A DNA stretch of 19,030 nucleotides from Odoribacter sp036657595 (GTDB taxonomy: Bacteria > Bacteroidota > Bacteroidia > Bacteroidales > Marinifilaceae). This document shows, piece by piece, positions 7,050 to 13,194 of this stretch; position 1 is the first letter of the stretch; each line of letters opens with the position of its first letter. A program made the translations under genes and the position numbers. The notes beneath the pieces were generated by a model. That model saw only the letters and a list, made by a program, of their open reading frames with translations. It searched no databases and was not told the origin of the DNA. The stretch is taken from contig JAVXFZ010000049.1 in assembly GCA_036657595.1 (NCBI GenBank), positions 1-19,030 on the forward strand. The letters run 5' to 3'.

Positions 7050-7787
7050 ATGGGACAAAAATGTAATCCAATAAGCAATAGATTAGGTATCATCCGTGGA
7101 TGGGATTCTAATTGGTTCGGTGGAAAAAATTACGGCGAAAAACTGGTAGAGGACTACAAGATCCGCAAATACCTAAACGCCCGTCTTATTAAAGCCGGAA
7201 TCGCAAAAATCGTTATCGAGAGAACACTGAAGCTTATTACTATCACTATTAACACAGCCCGTCCGGGTATCATTATTGGTAAAGGCGGACAGGAAGTGGA
7301 TAAGTTGAAGGAAGAGTTAAAGAAAATCACCGATAAGGAAGTACAGATCAATATCTTCGAGATCAAACGTCCAGAACTGGATGCAGTGATCGTAGGTAAT
7401 AATATAGCTCGTCAGCTGGAAGGTCGTGTTGCATACCGCCGGGCTATTAAGATGGCAGTTGCTTCTACTATGAGAATGGGTGCAGAGGGAGTTAAAGTTC
7501 TGATTTCTGGTCGTTTAAATGGAGCTGAAATGGCTCGATCGGAACACTTTAAGGAAGGAAGAATTCCATTGCATACATTCCGTGCAGATATAGACTATGC
7601 ACAGGCAGAAGCATTGACCACTTATGGTCTGCTGGGTATTAAGGTTTGGATTTGTAAAGGAGAAGTTTACGGTAAACGTGAATTGGTTCCGAATTCATTG
7701 ATCCAAGCCCGTGATAACAACGGAAACCGTCCGAATGCAAATAATGCAAACGGAAAAAGAGGCGGTTTTAAGAAGAAAAGAAAGTAA
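7050..7787 (+). CDS. rpsC: 30S ribosomal protein uS3
   Basis: S3 lies at the mRNA entry tunnel and contributes to helicase activity of the ribosome. The 245-residue product has the MGQKxNP start, a KH domain with the GIIIGKGG loop (73-80) and the C-terminal S3 domain with ISGRLNGAEMAR (about 151-162). After residue 220 there is an Asn/Gly-rich low-complexity tail ending in a Lys/Arg cluster, usual in Bacteroidota. It follows rplV after 3 nt, suggesting coupled translation. Confidence 0.98.
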   Translation: MGQKCNPISNRLGIIRGWDSNWFGGKNYGEKLVEDYKIRKYLNARLIKAGIAKIVIERTLKLITITINTARPGIIIGKGGQEVDKLKEELKKITDKEVQINIFEIKRPELDAVIVGNNIARQLEGRVAYRRAIKMAVASTMRMGAEGVKVLISGRLNGAEMARSEHFKEGRIPLHTFRADIDYAQAEALTTYGLLGIKVWICKGEVYGKRELVPNSLIQARDNNGNRPNANNANGKRGGFKKKRK

Positions 7788-7817
7788 ATAGTCTTTTAAT
7801 CAATTAAACAAAGAGCT

Positions 7818-8240
7818 ATGTTACAGCCGAAAAGGACTAAATTTAGAAGAAGCCAAAAAGGACGGATGAAGGGAAATGCCCAAAGAGGACATGAACTGGC
7901 ATTTGGGTCTTTTGGAATTAAGGCGTTGGAAAACAAATGGATTGAAGGACGCCAGATAGAAGCAGCCCGTGTTGCAGTAACCCGTTATATGCAACGTCAG
8001 GGGCAGATTTGGATTCGCATATTCCCGGATAAACCTATAACAAAGAAGCCCGCTGAAGTGCGTATGGGTAAAGGTAAAGGTTCGCCAGAGGGATTTGTTG
8101 CACCAGTTACCCCAGGTAGAATTCTGTTTGAAGCAGATGGTGTTCCGTATGCAGTAGCTAAGGAAGCTTTACGTCTTGCAGCTCAGAAATTACCTATTAC
8201 GACGAAGTTTGTGGTTAGACGTGATTATACAGAAGAATAG
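7818..8240 (+). CDS. rplP: 50S ribosomal protein uL16
   Basis: L16 organises the A-site region of the 50S subunit and is added late in assembly. The 140 residues begin with the family MLQPKRTKFRR, contain KRQG-type QRQGQIWIRIFPDKP (about 59-73) and VRMGKGKGSPE (81-91). Arg82 aligns with E. coli Arg81, which is hydroxylated by RoxA in that species; whether it is modified here is unknown. Unusually, the TAG stop codon (8238-8240) lies inside the stem of a perfect palindrome. Confidence 0.98.
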   Translation: MLQPKRTKFRRSQKGRMKGNAQRGHELAFGSFGIKALENKWIEGRQIEAARVAVTRYMQRQGQIWIRIFPDKPITKKPAEVRMGKGKGSPEGFVAPVTPGRILFEADGVPYAVAKEALRLAAQKLPITTKFVVRRDYTEE

Positions 8241-8271
8241 TCGCCCGACTATTAATTTTGATAACAAAATT
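8236..8271 (+). repeat. Two adjacent hairpins across the rplP stop and the rplP-rpmC spacer
   Basis: AATAGTCG (8236-8243) and CGACTATT (8246-8253) form a perfect 8-bp inverted repeat with only two bases between (7 bp with a GCCC tetraloop); the rplP TAG is within the left arm. Directly after it AATTTTG (8254-8260) pairs with CAAAATT (8265-8271) around an ATAA tetraloop. The arms adjoin exactly without overlap. No T run follows. Confidence 0.6.
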
Positions 8272-8285
8272 TATTTGTCAGAGAG

Positions 8286-8486
8286 ATGAAAAATTCAGAA
8301 ATTATAGAAATGACCACAGCGGAGCTTAAAGAAAGAGTTATAACCGAGAAGGCAGCTCTGAATAAGCAGACCATGAATCATACGATTACCCCAATGGAGA
8401 ACCCGATGAAAATCAAAGAAGCTCGCAGAGGAATTGCACGTATGATGACAGAGTTACGTAAGAGAGAAATAACTGATAAGAAGTAA
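8286..8486 (+). CDS. rpmC: 50S ribosomal protein uL29
   Basis: L29 is a small two-helix protein beside L23 at the tunnel exit. The 66 residues show the pattern MKNSEIIEMTTAELKERV, the turn region with NHTITPMENPMKIKEARRGIARM (within about 31-54) and a Lys/Arg-rich C-terminal helix. The length is typical. The rpsQ start follows its stop after 4 nt. Confidence 0.95.
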   Translation: MKNSEIIEMTTAELKERVITEKAALNKQTMNHTITPMENPMKIKEARRGIARMMTELRKREITDKK

Positions 8487-8490
8487 AGCA

Positions 8491-8748
8491 ATGGAAGAAA
8501 GAAATCTTAGAAAGGAACGTATCGGTCTTGTGCTGAGCAATAAGATGGATAAAACTATCACCGTTGCTGTTCACTTTAAGGAGAAACATCCCATTTACGG
8601 CAAGTTCGTAAAGAAGACCAAAAAGTTCACTGCTCATGATGAAAAGAATGAGTGCAATATTGGTGATACCGTGAGAATTATGGAAACCCGTCCTTTAAGT
8701 AAAATGAAGAGATGGAGATTAGTTGAAATCATTGAAAGAGCGAAGTAG
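8491..8748 (+). CDS. rpsQ: 30S ribosomal protein uS17
   Basis: S17 is a primary 16S rRNA-binding protein of the 30S body with an OB fold. The 85 residues carry the hallmarks RKERIGLVLSNKMDKTITVAV (within 7-28), HPIYGKFVKKTKKF (34-47) and the C-terminal ETRPLSKMKRWRL. The length is usual. It is packed between rpmC (4 nt) and rplN (2 nt), consistent with coupled translation. Confidence 0.97.
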   Translation: MEERNLRKERIGLVLSNKMDKTITVAVHFKEKHPIYGKFVKKTKKFTAHDEKNECNIGDTVRIMETRPLSKMKRWRLVEIIERAK

Positions 8749-8750
8749 TT

Positions 8751-9116
8751 ATGATACAACAGGAAAGTAGATTAACAGTAGCAGATAACAGCGGTGCTAA
8801 AGAAGTGCTTTGTATCCGTGTTCTGGGTGGTACCGGAAAGAGATACGCACGTGTTGGCGATAAGATCGTTGTTGCTGTAAAGAGTGCCCTGCCGAGCGGT
8901 GAAATCAAAAAAGGTTCAGTCAGCAAAGCAGTGGTAGTACGCGTAACCAAAGAATATAGACGTTCAGATGGCTCTTATATCCGTTTTGATGACAATGCTT
9001 GTGTGTTGTTGACGAATACCGGTGAAATGAGAGGAACCCGTATCTTTGGACCTGTAGCCCGTGAAGTTCGAGATGGTTATACGAAAATTGTTTCGTTAGC
9101 CCCAGAAGTTCTTTAA
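8751..9116 (+). CDS. rplN: 50S ribosomal protein uL14
   Basis: L14 forms intersubunit bridges with 16S rRNA and binds the silencing factor RsfS. The 121 residues include MIQQESRLTVADNSGAKE at the start, VLGGTGKRYA (about 24-33), and the GTRIFGPVARE segment (about 95-105). The length matches the family. It follows rpsQ after 2 nt; in E. coli this gene opens the spc operon, but no promoter is seen before it here. Confidence 0.98.
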   Translation: MIQQESRLTVADNSGAKEVLCIRVLGGTGKRYARVGDKIVVAVKSALPSGEIKKGSVSKAVVVRVTKEYRRSDGSYIRFDDNACVLLTNTGEMRGTRIFGPVAREVRDGYTKIVSLAPEVL

Positions 9117-9123
9117 TGTAGAA

Positions 9124-9192
9124 TGTCGGATGTCAAAAGATCAAAATGTGAATTTTTTCGGATTTTTACCTTTTGATTTTAGACTTGCGACA
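9124..9192 (+). repeat. Long imperfect hairpin between rplN and rplX
   Basis: Outer arms TGTCG (9124-9128) and CGACA (9188-9192) pair; further in, GTC (9132-9134) pairs with GAC (9182-9184), followed by AAA/TTT pairs and ATCAAAA (9140-9146) with TTTTGAT (9171-9177). The loop is T-rich. Small bulges interrupt the stem. It fills most of the 93-nt spacer. Confidence 0.6.
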
Positions 9193-9209
9193 GTTAAAAA
9201 AGTAAAGTA

Positions 9210-9533
9210 ATGAATAGAAAATTTCATATTAAGAAAGGCGATTTAGTCCAGGTGAACGCAGGGGAGGATAAAGGGAAGCAGGGAAAGGTGCTGGAAGTTT
9301 TTCCTGAGAAGGAAAGAGCGATCGTTGAGGGAATCAACATGAATAGCAAACACACCAAGCCGAATGCAGCTCATCCGCAAGGAGGAATTGTTAAGCAGGA
9401 AGCTTCTATCCATGTTTCTAACCTGAATGTTGTGGATCCGTCTACTGGAAAACCGACTAAAATTGGTAGAAAAGTGGATGAAGCAGGGAAATTGGTTAGA
9501 TATGCCAAAAAATCAGGCGAAGTCCTGAAATAA
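9210..9533 (+). CDS. rplX: 50S ribosomal protein uL24
   Basis: L24 is one of the two initiators of 50S assembly and also lies near the tunnel exit. The 107 residues contain the KOW-motif pattern IKKGDLVQVNAGEDKGKQGKV (within 7-28), the NSKHTKPNAAHPQGGI loop (about 46-61) and the C-terminal RKVDEAGKLVRYAKKSGE. The length is typical. It is isolated from its neighbours by two long hairpin-bearing spacers (93 and 172 nt), unlike the tight packing before and after. Confidence 0.97.
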   Translation: MNRKFHIKKGDLVQVNAGEDKGKQGKVLEVFPEKERAIVEGINMNSKHTKPNAAHPQGGIVKQEASIHVSNLNVVDPSTGKPTKIGRKVDEAGKLVRYAKKSGEVLK

Positions 9534-9539
9534 TGAATT

Positions 9540-9631
9540 GAGTTACAGGTTGCGCTTTTTCAGTGCTTGAAGTTACCAGGTTACAGGTTTTAAAAATAGA
9601 ACTTGTAACTTGTTAACTCATAACTTGGAAC
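9540..9631 (+). repeat. Reiterated direct and inverted short words between rplX and rplE
   Basis: GTTACAGGTT occurs twice (9542-9551 and 9580-9589). Its near-complement is reiterated downstream: AACTTGTAAC (9600-9609), AACTTGTTAAC (9608-9618) and AACTTGGAAC (9622-9631). Either left copy can pair with the right copies, so alternative hairpins are possible, for example 9580-9589 with 9600-9609 around a 10-nt loop. The last right-hand copy overlaps the -33 element of the rplE promoter. Confidence 0.6.
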
Positions 9632-9655
9632 TGATAAATTTAATTTGTAGCTTTG
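9624..9655 (+). promoter_or_regulatory. Internal promoter before rplE, Bacteroidota type
   Basis: CTTG (9624-9627) is one base from the -33 consensus TTTG; TAGCTTTG (9648-9655) is a perfect TAnnTTTG -7 element. The spacer is 20 nt, identical to the rpsL and map promoters. The start is expected near 9659-9662, giving a leader of about 45 nt before the rplE ATG. It would supply rplE and downstream genes independently of the rpsL promoter. Confidence 0.68.
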
Positions 9656-9672
9656 TCGCCGCAAATATAGAA

Positions 9673-9689
9673 TGCTGTGTGATACAGCA
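9673..9689 (+). promoter_or_regulatory. Hairpin in the rplE leader
   Basis: TGCTGT (9673-9678) pairs perfectly with ACAGCA (9684-9689) around a 5-nt loop, 16 nt before the rplE ATG. In E. coli S8 represses the spc operon by binding RNA at the rplE start; whether this hairpin does the same cannot be told from sequence. Confidence 0.45.
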
Positions 9690-9705
9690 AAACAATAAAT
9701 AACGA

Positions 9706-10254
9706 ATGAAATACGTACCAAATCTTAAAACAAAGTATAGCGAAGAGATTGTACCGACTTTAATGAAGGAATTCGGATACAAGTCAGTTATGCAGGCACC
9801 CAGATTGGAGAAGATAGTAATCAATCAGGGCGTGGGGTCAGCAATTCAGGATAAAAAGATCCTGGAATTTTCAATCAATGAGATTACTGCGATAACAGGT
9901 CAGAAAGCTATTGTCGGTAAATCAACGAAAGACGTATCAAATTTTAAATTGCGTAAAGCTATGCCGATAGGTGTAAAAGTGACTTTACGTAAAGAGAGAA
10001 TGTATGAATTTCTGGAAAGATTAATTGGTTCTGCCCTTCCGCGTATTCGCGATTTTAAGGGTATTAACAGTAAACTGGATGGAAGAGGTAACTATACATT
10101 AGGTCTCGAAGAGCAGATCATATTTCCTGAAATTATGCTCGATGCTGTGCATAAAATTATGGGTATGAACATAACATTTGTGACTTCGGCTAATACCGAC
10201 GAAGAAGGTTTTGCTCTGCTTAGAGAATTTGGATTACCATTTAAAAAGAACTAA
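9706..10254 (+). CDS. rplE: 50S ribosomal protein uL5
   Basis: L5 binds 5S rRNA in the central protuberance and contacts P-site tRNA and S13. The 182 residues include YVPNLKTKY at the start, EKIVINQGVG (about 35-44), ITGQKAIVGKSTKDVSNFKLR (within about 63-84), MPIGVKVTLR and the C-terminal REFGLPFKKN. Length is that of the family. It has its own likely promoter and a small leader hairpin, and starts the second tight run of spc genes (rpsN follows after 12 nt). Confidence 0.98.
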   Translation: MKYVPNLKTKYSEEIVPTLMKEFGYKSVMQAPRLEKIVINQGVGSAIQDKKILEFSINEITAITGQKAIVGKSTKDVSNFKLRKAMPIGVKVTLRKERMYEFLERLIGSALPRIRDFKGINSKLDGRGNYTLGLEEQIIFPEIMLDAVHKIMGMNITFVTSANTDEEGFALLREFGLPFKKN

Positions 10255-10266
10255 AAACCAAGCGAA

Positions 10267-10536
10267 ATGGCAAAAGAATCGATGATCGCTCGTGAGGTAA
10301 AGCGTGCAAAATTGGTAGAAAAGTACGCCGCAAAACGGGCAAAATTAAAAAAGGAAGGCGACTATGTTGGATTGAGTCTCCTGCCGAAAAACTCTAATCC
10401 TGTTCGCCTGCACAATCGGTGCAAACTGACGGGTAGACCAAGAGGTTATATGAGACAATTTGGTGTTAGCCGTATCCAATTCCGTGAGATGGCTTCATCT
10501 GGGTTGATACCGGGAGTTAAAAAGGCTAGTTGGTAA
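10267..10536 (+). CDS. rpsN: 30S ribosomal protein uS14, long zinc-free form
   Basis: S14 is a late-assembling protein of the 30S head. The 89 residues are the long, C-minus form: there is one Cys (in LHNRCKLTGRPRG, about 48-60) and no CxxC pairs, so no zinc ribbon. The C-terminal RIQFREMASSGLIPGVKKASW region is the family signature. This agrees with the zinc-free S4 and L36 in the same cluster and means that this locus does not depend on zinc for these proteins. Confidence 0.98.
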   Translation: MAKESMIAREVKRAKLVEKYAAKRAKLKKEGDYVGLSLLPKNSNPVRLHNRCKLTGRPRGYMRQFGVSRIQFREMASSGLIPGVKKASW

Positions 10537-10555
10537 TAATTAAAAACGAAAAGAG

Positions 10556-10951
10556 ATGACAGATCCAATAGCAGATTTCCTTACTCGCATTAGAAATGCA
10601 GTAAATGTAGGTCATAAGATTGTGGAGATTCCGGGTTCTAAAATGAAACTCGAAATGACCAAGATCCTGAAAGAAAAAGGATATATCCTGAATTATAAAT
10701 TTGAACAGGATGGAATAAGAAGCAATATTAAAATAGCTTTGAAGTATCACCCCGAGACAAAAGTACCGGCAATTAAGTCGTTAGTACGTGTGTCAAAACC
10801 GGGTTTACGTCGTTATACCAATGTGGATGAAATGCCACGTGTATTGAACGGACTCGGTGTTGCCATTTTGTCGACCTCAATGGGATTGATGACAGACAAA
10901 GAAGCTCGCCAGCGGAATGTAGGCGGTGAAGTATTGTGTTATGTGTATTAA
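10556..10951 (+). CDS. rpsH: 30S ribosomal protein uS8
   Basis: S8 is a primary binder of 16S rRNA helix 21 in the platform, and in E. coli it represses the spc operon by binding a mimic of that helix near the rplE start. The 131 residues begin MTDPIADFLTRIRNA, include VPAIKSLVRVSKPGLRRY (within about 70-86) and end with the signature TDKEARQRNVGGEVLCYVY. Length and start match the family. It lies 19 nt after rpsN and 18 nt before rplF. Confidence 0.98.
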   Translation: MTDPIADFLTRIRNAVNVGHKIVEIPGSKMKLEMTKILKEKGYILNYKFEQDGIRSNIKIALKYHPETKVPAIKSLVRVSKPGLRRYTNVDEMPRVLNGLGVAILSTSMGLMTDKEARQRNVGGEVLCYVY

Positions 10952-10969
10952 TTTTAAAGTGAAGAAGAA

Positions 10970-11524
10970 ATGTCACGTATAGGGAAATTACCGATTCATA
11001 TACCACAAGGAGTTACAGTAGCTGTAAGTCCTGATAACACCGTCACAGTTAAGGGTCCGAAAGGAGAACTTTTTCAGAATGTAAATTCTGAATTGACTGT
11101 TACCGTAGAAGAGAATCTTGTGCACATTGCACGTCATACAGAAGATAAGGAACATAAAGCACAGCACGGATTATATCGTGCCTTGCTTCACAATATGGTT
11201 GTAGGTGTTTCTGAAGGTTATAAAATCCAGCAAGAATTGGTTGGTGTTGGTTTTCGTGCTACCTCTGAAGGTCAGGTGCTTGAGCTTGGATTGGGATATT
11301 CTCACTCTATATTCTTGCAATTACCAGTAGAAGTAAAAGTTGCAGCTGTAACTGAAAAACGTGCCAATCCGATTATTACTCTGGAAAGCTGTGATAAACA
11401 GTTAATCGGTCAGGTTGCTGCAAAGATCCGCTCATTCCGTAAGCCGGAACCTTATAAGGGTAAGGGTATCCGCTTCGTTGGTGAACAAGTACGCCGGAAA
11501 GCAGGTAAGTCAGCTAAAGTTTAA
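10970..11524 (+). CDS. rplF: 50S ribosomal protein uL6
   Basis: L6 lies near the GTPase-associated centre and stabilises the sarcin-ricin loop region. The 184 residues begin MSRIGKLPIHIPQGV, with TVKGPKGEL (about 26-34) and a second L6 repeat containing IRSFRKPEPYKGKGIRF (about 152-168), the family signature close to the C-terminus. The length is usual (about 180). It is 18 nt after rpsH and 22 nt before rplR. Confidence 0.98.
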   Translation: MSRIGKLPIHIPQGVTVAVSPDNTVTVKGPKGELFQNVNSELTVTVEENLVHIARHTEDKEHKAQHGLYRALLHNMVVGVSEGYKIQQELVGVGFRATSEGQVLELGLGYSHSIFLQLPVEVKVAAVTEKRANPIITLESCDKQLIGQVAAKIRSFRKPEPYKGKGIRFVGEQVRRKAGKSAKV

Positions 11525-11546
11525 TCACCTAAAGTAAGTAAAAGTT

Positions 11547-11903
11547 ATGGCTTTAACTAAGGAAGAAAGAAGATTAAGAATAAAACGGAGAATTCGTAAG
11601 ATTGTATCCGGAATAGCTGAACGTCCTCGTTTGAGTGTATACCGTTCAAACAAGCAGATATCTGTTCAGTTGATAGATGATAAAACAGCTAAGACATTGT
11701 TGTCTGTTTCATCATTATGCAAAGAAATTGCAGAGAAAAAAGTAACTAAGACAGAGCAAGCGGCTTTGGTAGGAGCGGCTTTAGCTGAAAAAGCAAAAGC
11801 TGCCGGTATCGAAATTGTAACCTTTGATAGAAATGGTTATTTGTATCACGGTAGAGTAAAGGCATTGGCTGATGCTGCTCGTAATGGAGGTCTTAATTTT
11901 TAA
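11547..11903 (+). CDS. rplR: 50S ribosomal protein uL18
   Basis: L18 brings 5S rRNA into the central protuberance with L5. The 118 residues begin with a basic, probably disordered RNA-binding tail (RRLRIKRRIRKIV, about 8-20), followed by ERPRLSVYRSNKQISVQLIDD (within 26-46) and the C-terminal FDRNGYLYHGRVKALADAAR signature (about 94-113). The length is typical. It lies close to rpsE (11 nt). Confidence 0.98.
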   Translation: MALTKEERRLRIKRRIRKIVSGIAERPRLSVYRSNKQISVQLIDDKTAKTLLSVSSLCKEIAEKKVTKTEQAALVGAALAEKAKAAGIEIVTFDRNGYLYHGRVKALADAARNGGLNF

Positions 11904-11914
11904 AAGTTAGCAGA

Positions 11915-12421
11915 ATGGAACAGAAAGTAAATAATACTGACTTGGAATTGAAAGACAGATTGGTAGCAATCAATCGCGTGACAAAAGTTACCAAAGGAGG
12001 TAGAACATTCAGCTTTGCAGCTATTGTGGTTGTAGGAGATGAAAACGGAATTGTTGGTTGGGGATTAGGTAAAGCTAATGAAGTAACTACCGCTATTTCT
12101 AAGGGCATTGAAGCTGCCAAGAAGAATTTAATCAAAGTGCCAATCTTAAAAGGAACGATTCCGCACGAACAGATTGCTCGTTTTAGCGGTGCTCGGGTTT
12201 ATATGCAGCCGGCTTCTTCCGGTACCGGATTGGTGGCTGGAGGTGCTATGCGTGCCGTGCTTGAAAGTGCCGGTGTTCATGATGTCCTTGCAAAAAGTAA
12301 AGGTTCTTCCAATCCTCATAATTTAGTAAAGGCTACAATCATTGCCTTGAAGGAAATGAGAGATGCACGCGCTGTTGCTGCTCAAAGAGGAATAGGTTTA
12401 GACAAAGTGTTTAACGGATAA
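11915..12421 (+). CDS. rpsE: 30S ribosomal protein uS5
   Basis: S5 lies where the 30S head, body and shoulder meet and affects fidelity and mRNA unwinding. The 168 residues carry the double-stranded-RNA-binding-like N-terminal domain (RLVAINRVTKVTKGGRTFSF, 16-35; VVVGDENGIVGWGLGKANE, about 39-57) and the C-terminal domain with ARVYMQPASSGTGLVAGGAMR (within about 95-115). The loop altered in spectinomycin-resistant mutants appears intact. It is about the usual length for the phylum. Confidence 0.98.
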   Translation: MEQKVNNTDLELKDRLVAINRVTKVTKGGRTFSFAAIVVVGDENGIVGWGLGKANEVTTAISKGIEAAKKNLIKVPILKGTIPHEQIARFSGARVYMQPASSGTGLVAGGAMRAVLESAGVHDVLAKSKGSSNPHNLVKATIIALKEMRDARAVAAQRGIGLDKVFNG

Positions 12422-12431
12422 AATGAGGATT

Positions 12432-12614
12432 ATGGCAAAGATTAAAATTACACTTGTAAAAAGTAAAATCGGTAGCACAAAAACTCAGGTAGGCACTTTG
12501 CAAGCTTTGGGATTGAAGAAAACCAACAGCAGTGTTGAGCAAGAGGCTACTCCACAGATTTTAGGTATGGTGGACAAAGTGAAACACCTGATTCGTGTGG
12601 AAGAAGTAAAGTAA
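12432..12614 (+). CDS. rpmD: 50S ribosomal protein uL30
   Basis: L30 is a small 50S protein near the central protuberance. I start it at the ATG at 12432 (MAKIKITLVKS), giving 60 residues, close to the family's usual 58-60. An upstream in-frame ATG at 12423 would add MRI only and lies within two bases of the rpsE stop. The downstream start has a GAGGA sequence very close in front of it. Conserved features are SKIGSTKTQVGTLQALGLKK (within 11-30) and the terminal LGMVDKVKHLIRVEE. Confidence 0.93.
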   Translation: MAKIKITLVKSKIGSTKTQVGTLQALGLKKTNSSVEQEATPQILGMVDKVKHLIRVEEVK

Positions 12615-12640
12615 TTGTCAAACATTTTAATGACTAAAAA

Positions 12641-13087
12641 ATGGATTTAAGTAGCTTAAAACCGGCTTGCGGATCAACTCATCACGAAAGAAGAATTGGT
12701 CGCGGACAAGGTTCCGGAAAAGGAGGTACTTCTACAAGAGGACATAAAGGAGCTAAATCAAGATCAGGTTATCATACGAAGATTGGTTTTGAAGGTGGAC
12801 AGATGCCTCTGCAGAGACGTGTACCGAAATTCGGCTTTAAGAATATCAACCGTGTTGCTTATAAAGCAATCAATGTTAGTATGCTGCAAGCTTTGGCAGA
12901 AAGAGATAACTTGACTATGATCGATAGAGATATTATGATCGCAGCGGGTTTACTCAATAAGAATGAATTGCTGAAAGTATTAGGTGACGGTGCCTTGAGT
13001 GCCAAACTTGAAATAAAGGCTAATGCATTCTCTCAGGCTGCTGTTGCTGCTATCGAAGCTGCTGGTGGTTCTGTTGTCGTTTTATAA
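12641..13087 (+). CDS. rplO: 50S ribosomal protein uL15
   Basis: L15 is a late-assembly protein that reaches deep into the 50S core with its N-terminal extension. The 148 residues begin MDLSSLKPA, contain the Gly/Arg/Lys-rich stretch GRGQGSGKGGTSTRGHKG (about 21-38), FEGGQMPLQRRVPKFGFK (within 50-67) and a C-terminal globular domain with KANAFSQAAVAAIEAAGG (about 126-143). Length fits the family. The gene is followed by the longest perfect-stem hairpin of the window, before secY. Confidence 0.98.
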   Translation: MDLSSLKPACGSTHHERRIGRGQGSGKGGTSTRGHKGAKSRSGYHTKIGFEGGQMPLQRRVPKFGFKNINRVAYKAINVSMLQALAERDNLTMIDRDIMIAAGLLNKNELLKVLGDGALSAKLEIKANAFSQAAVAAIEAAGGSVVVL

Positions 13088-13098
13088 AAATATGGATT

Positions 13099-13168
13099 TT
13101 TAATCGTTGGTTTATTTATTTGTTAACTCGATTAAAACGATTTGCAAATAAATGATTCAACGATTAAA
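13099..13168 (+). repeat. Long hairpin between rplO and secY
   Basis: A perfect 11-bp outer stem, TTTAATCGTTG (13099-13109) with CAACGATTAAA (13158-13168), is separated by a symmetric 4-by-4 mismatch region from a perfect 9-bp inner stem, ATTTATTTG (13114-13122) with CAAATAAAT (13145-13153). The loop is 22 nt. The direct repeat AAATGATTCAA (13150-13160 and 13167-13177) overlaps the right arm, and CGATTAAA occurs at 13129-13136 and 13161-13168. No T run follows. Confidence 0.72.
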
Positions 13169-13194
13169 TGATTCAATAATAAACGGAAAATAAT

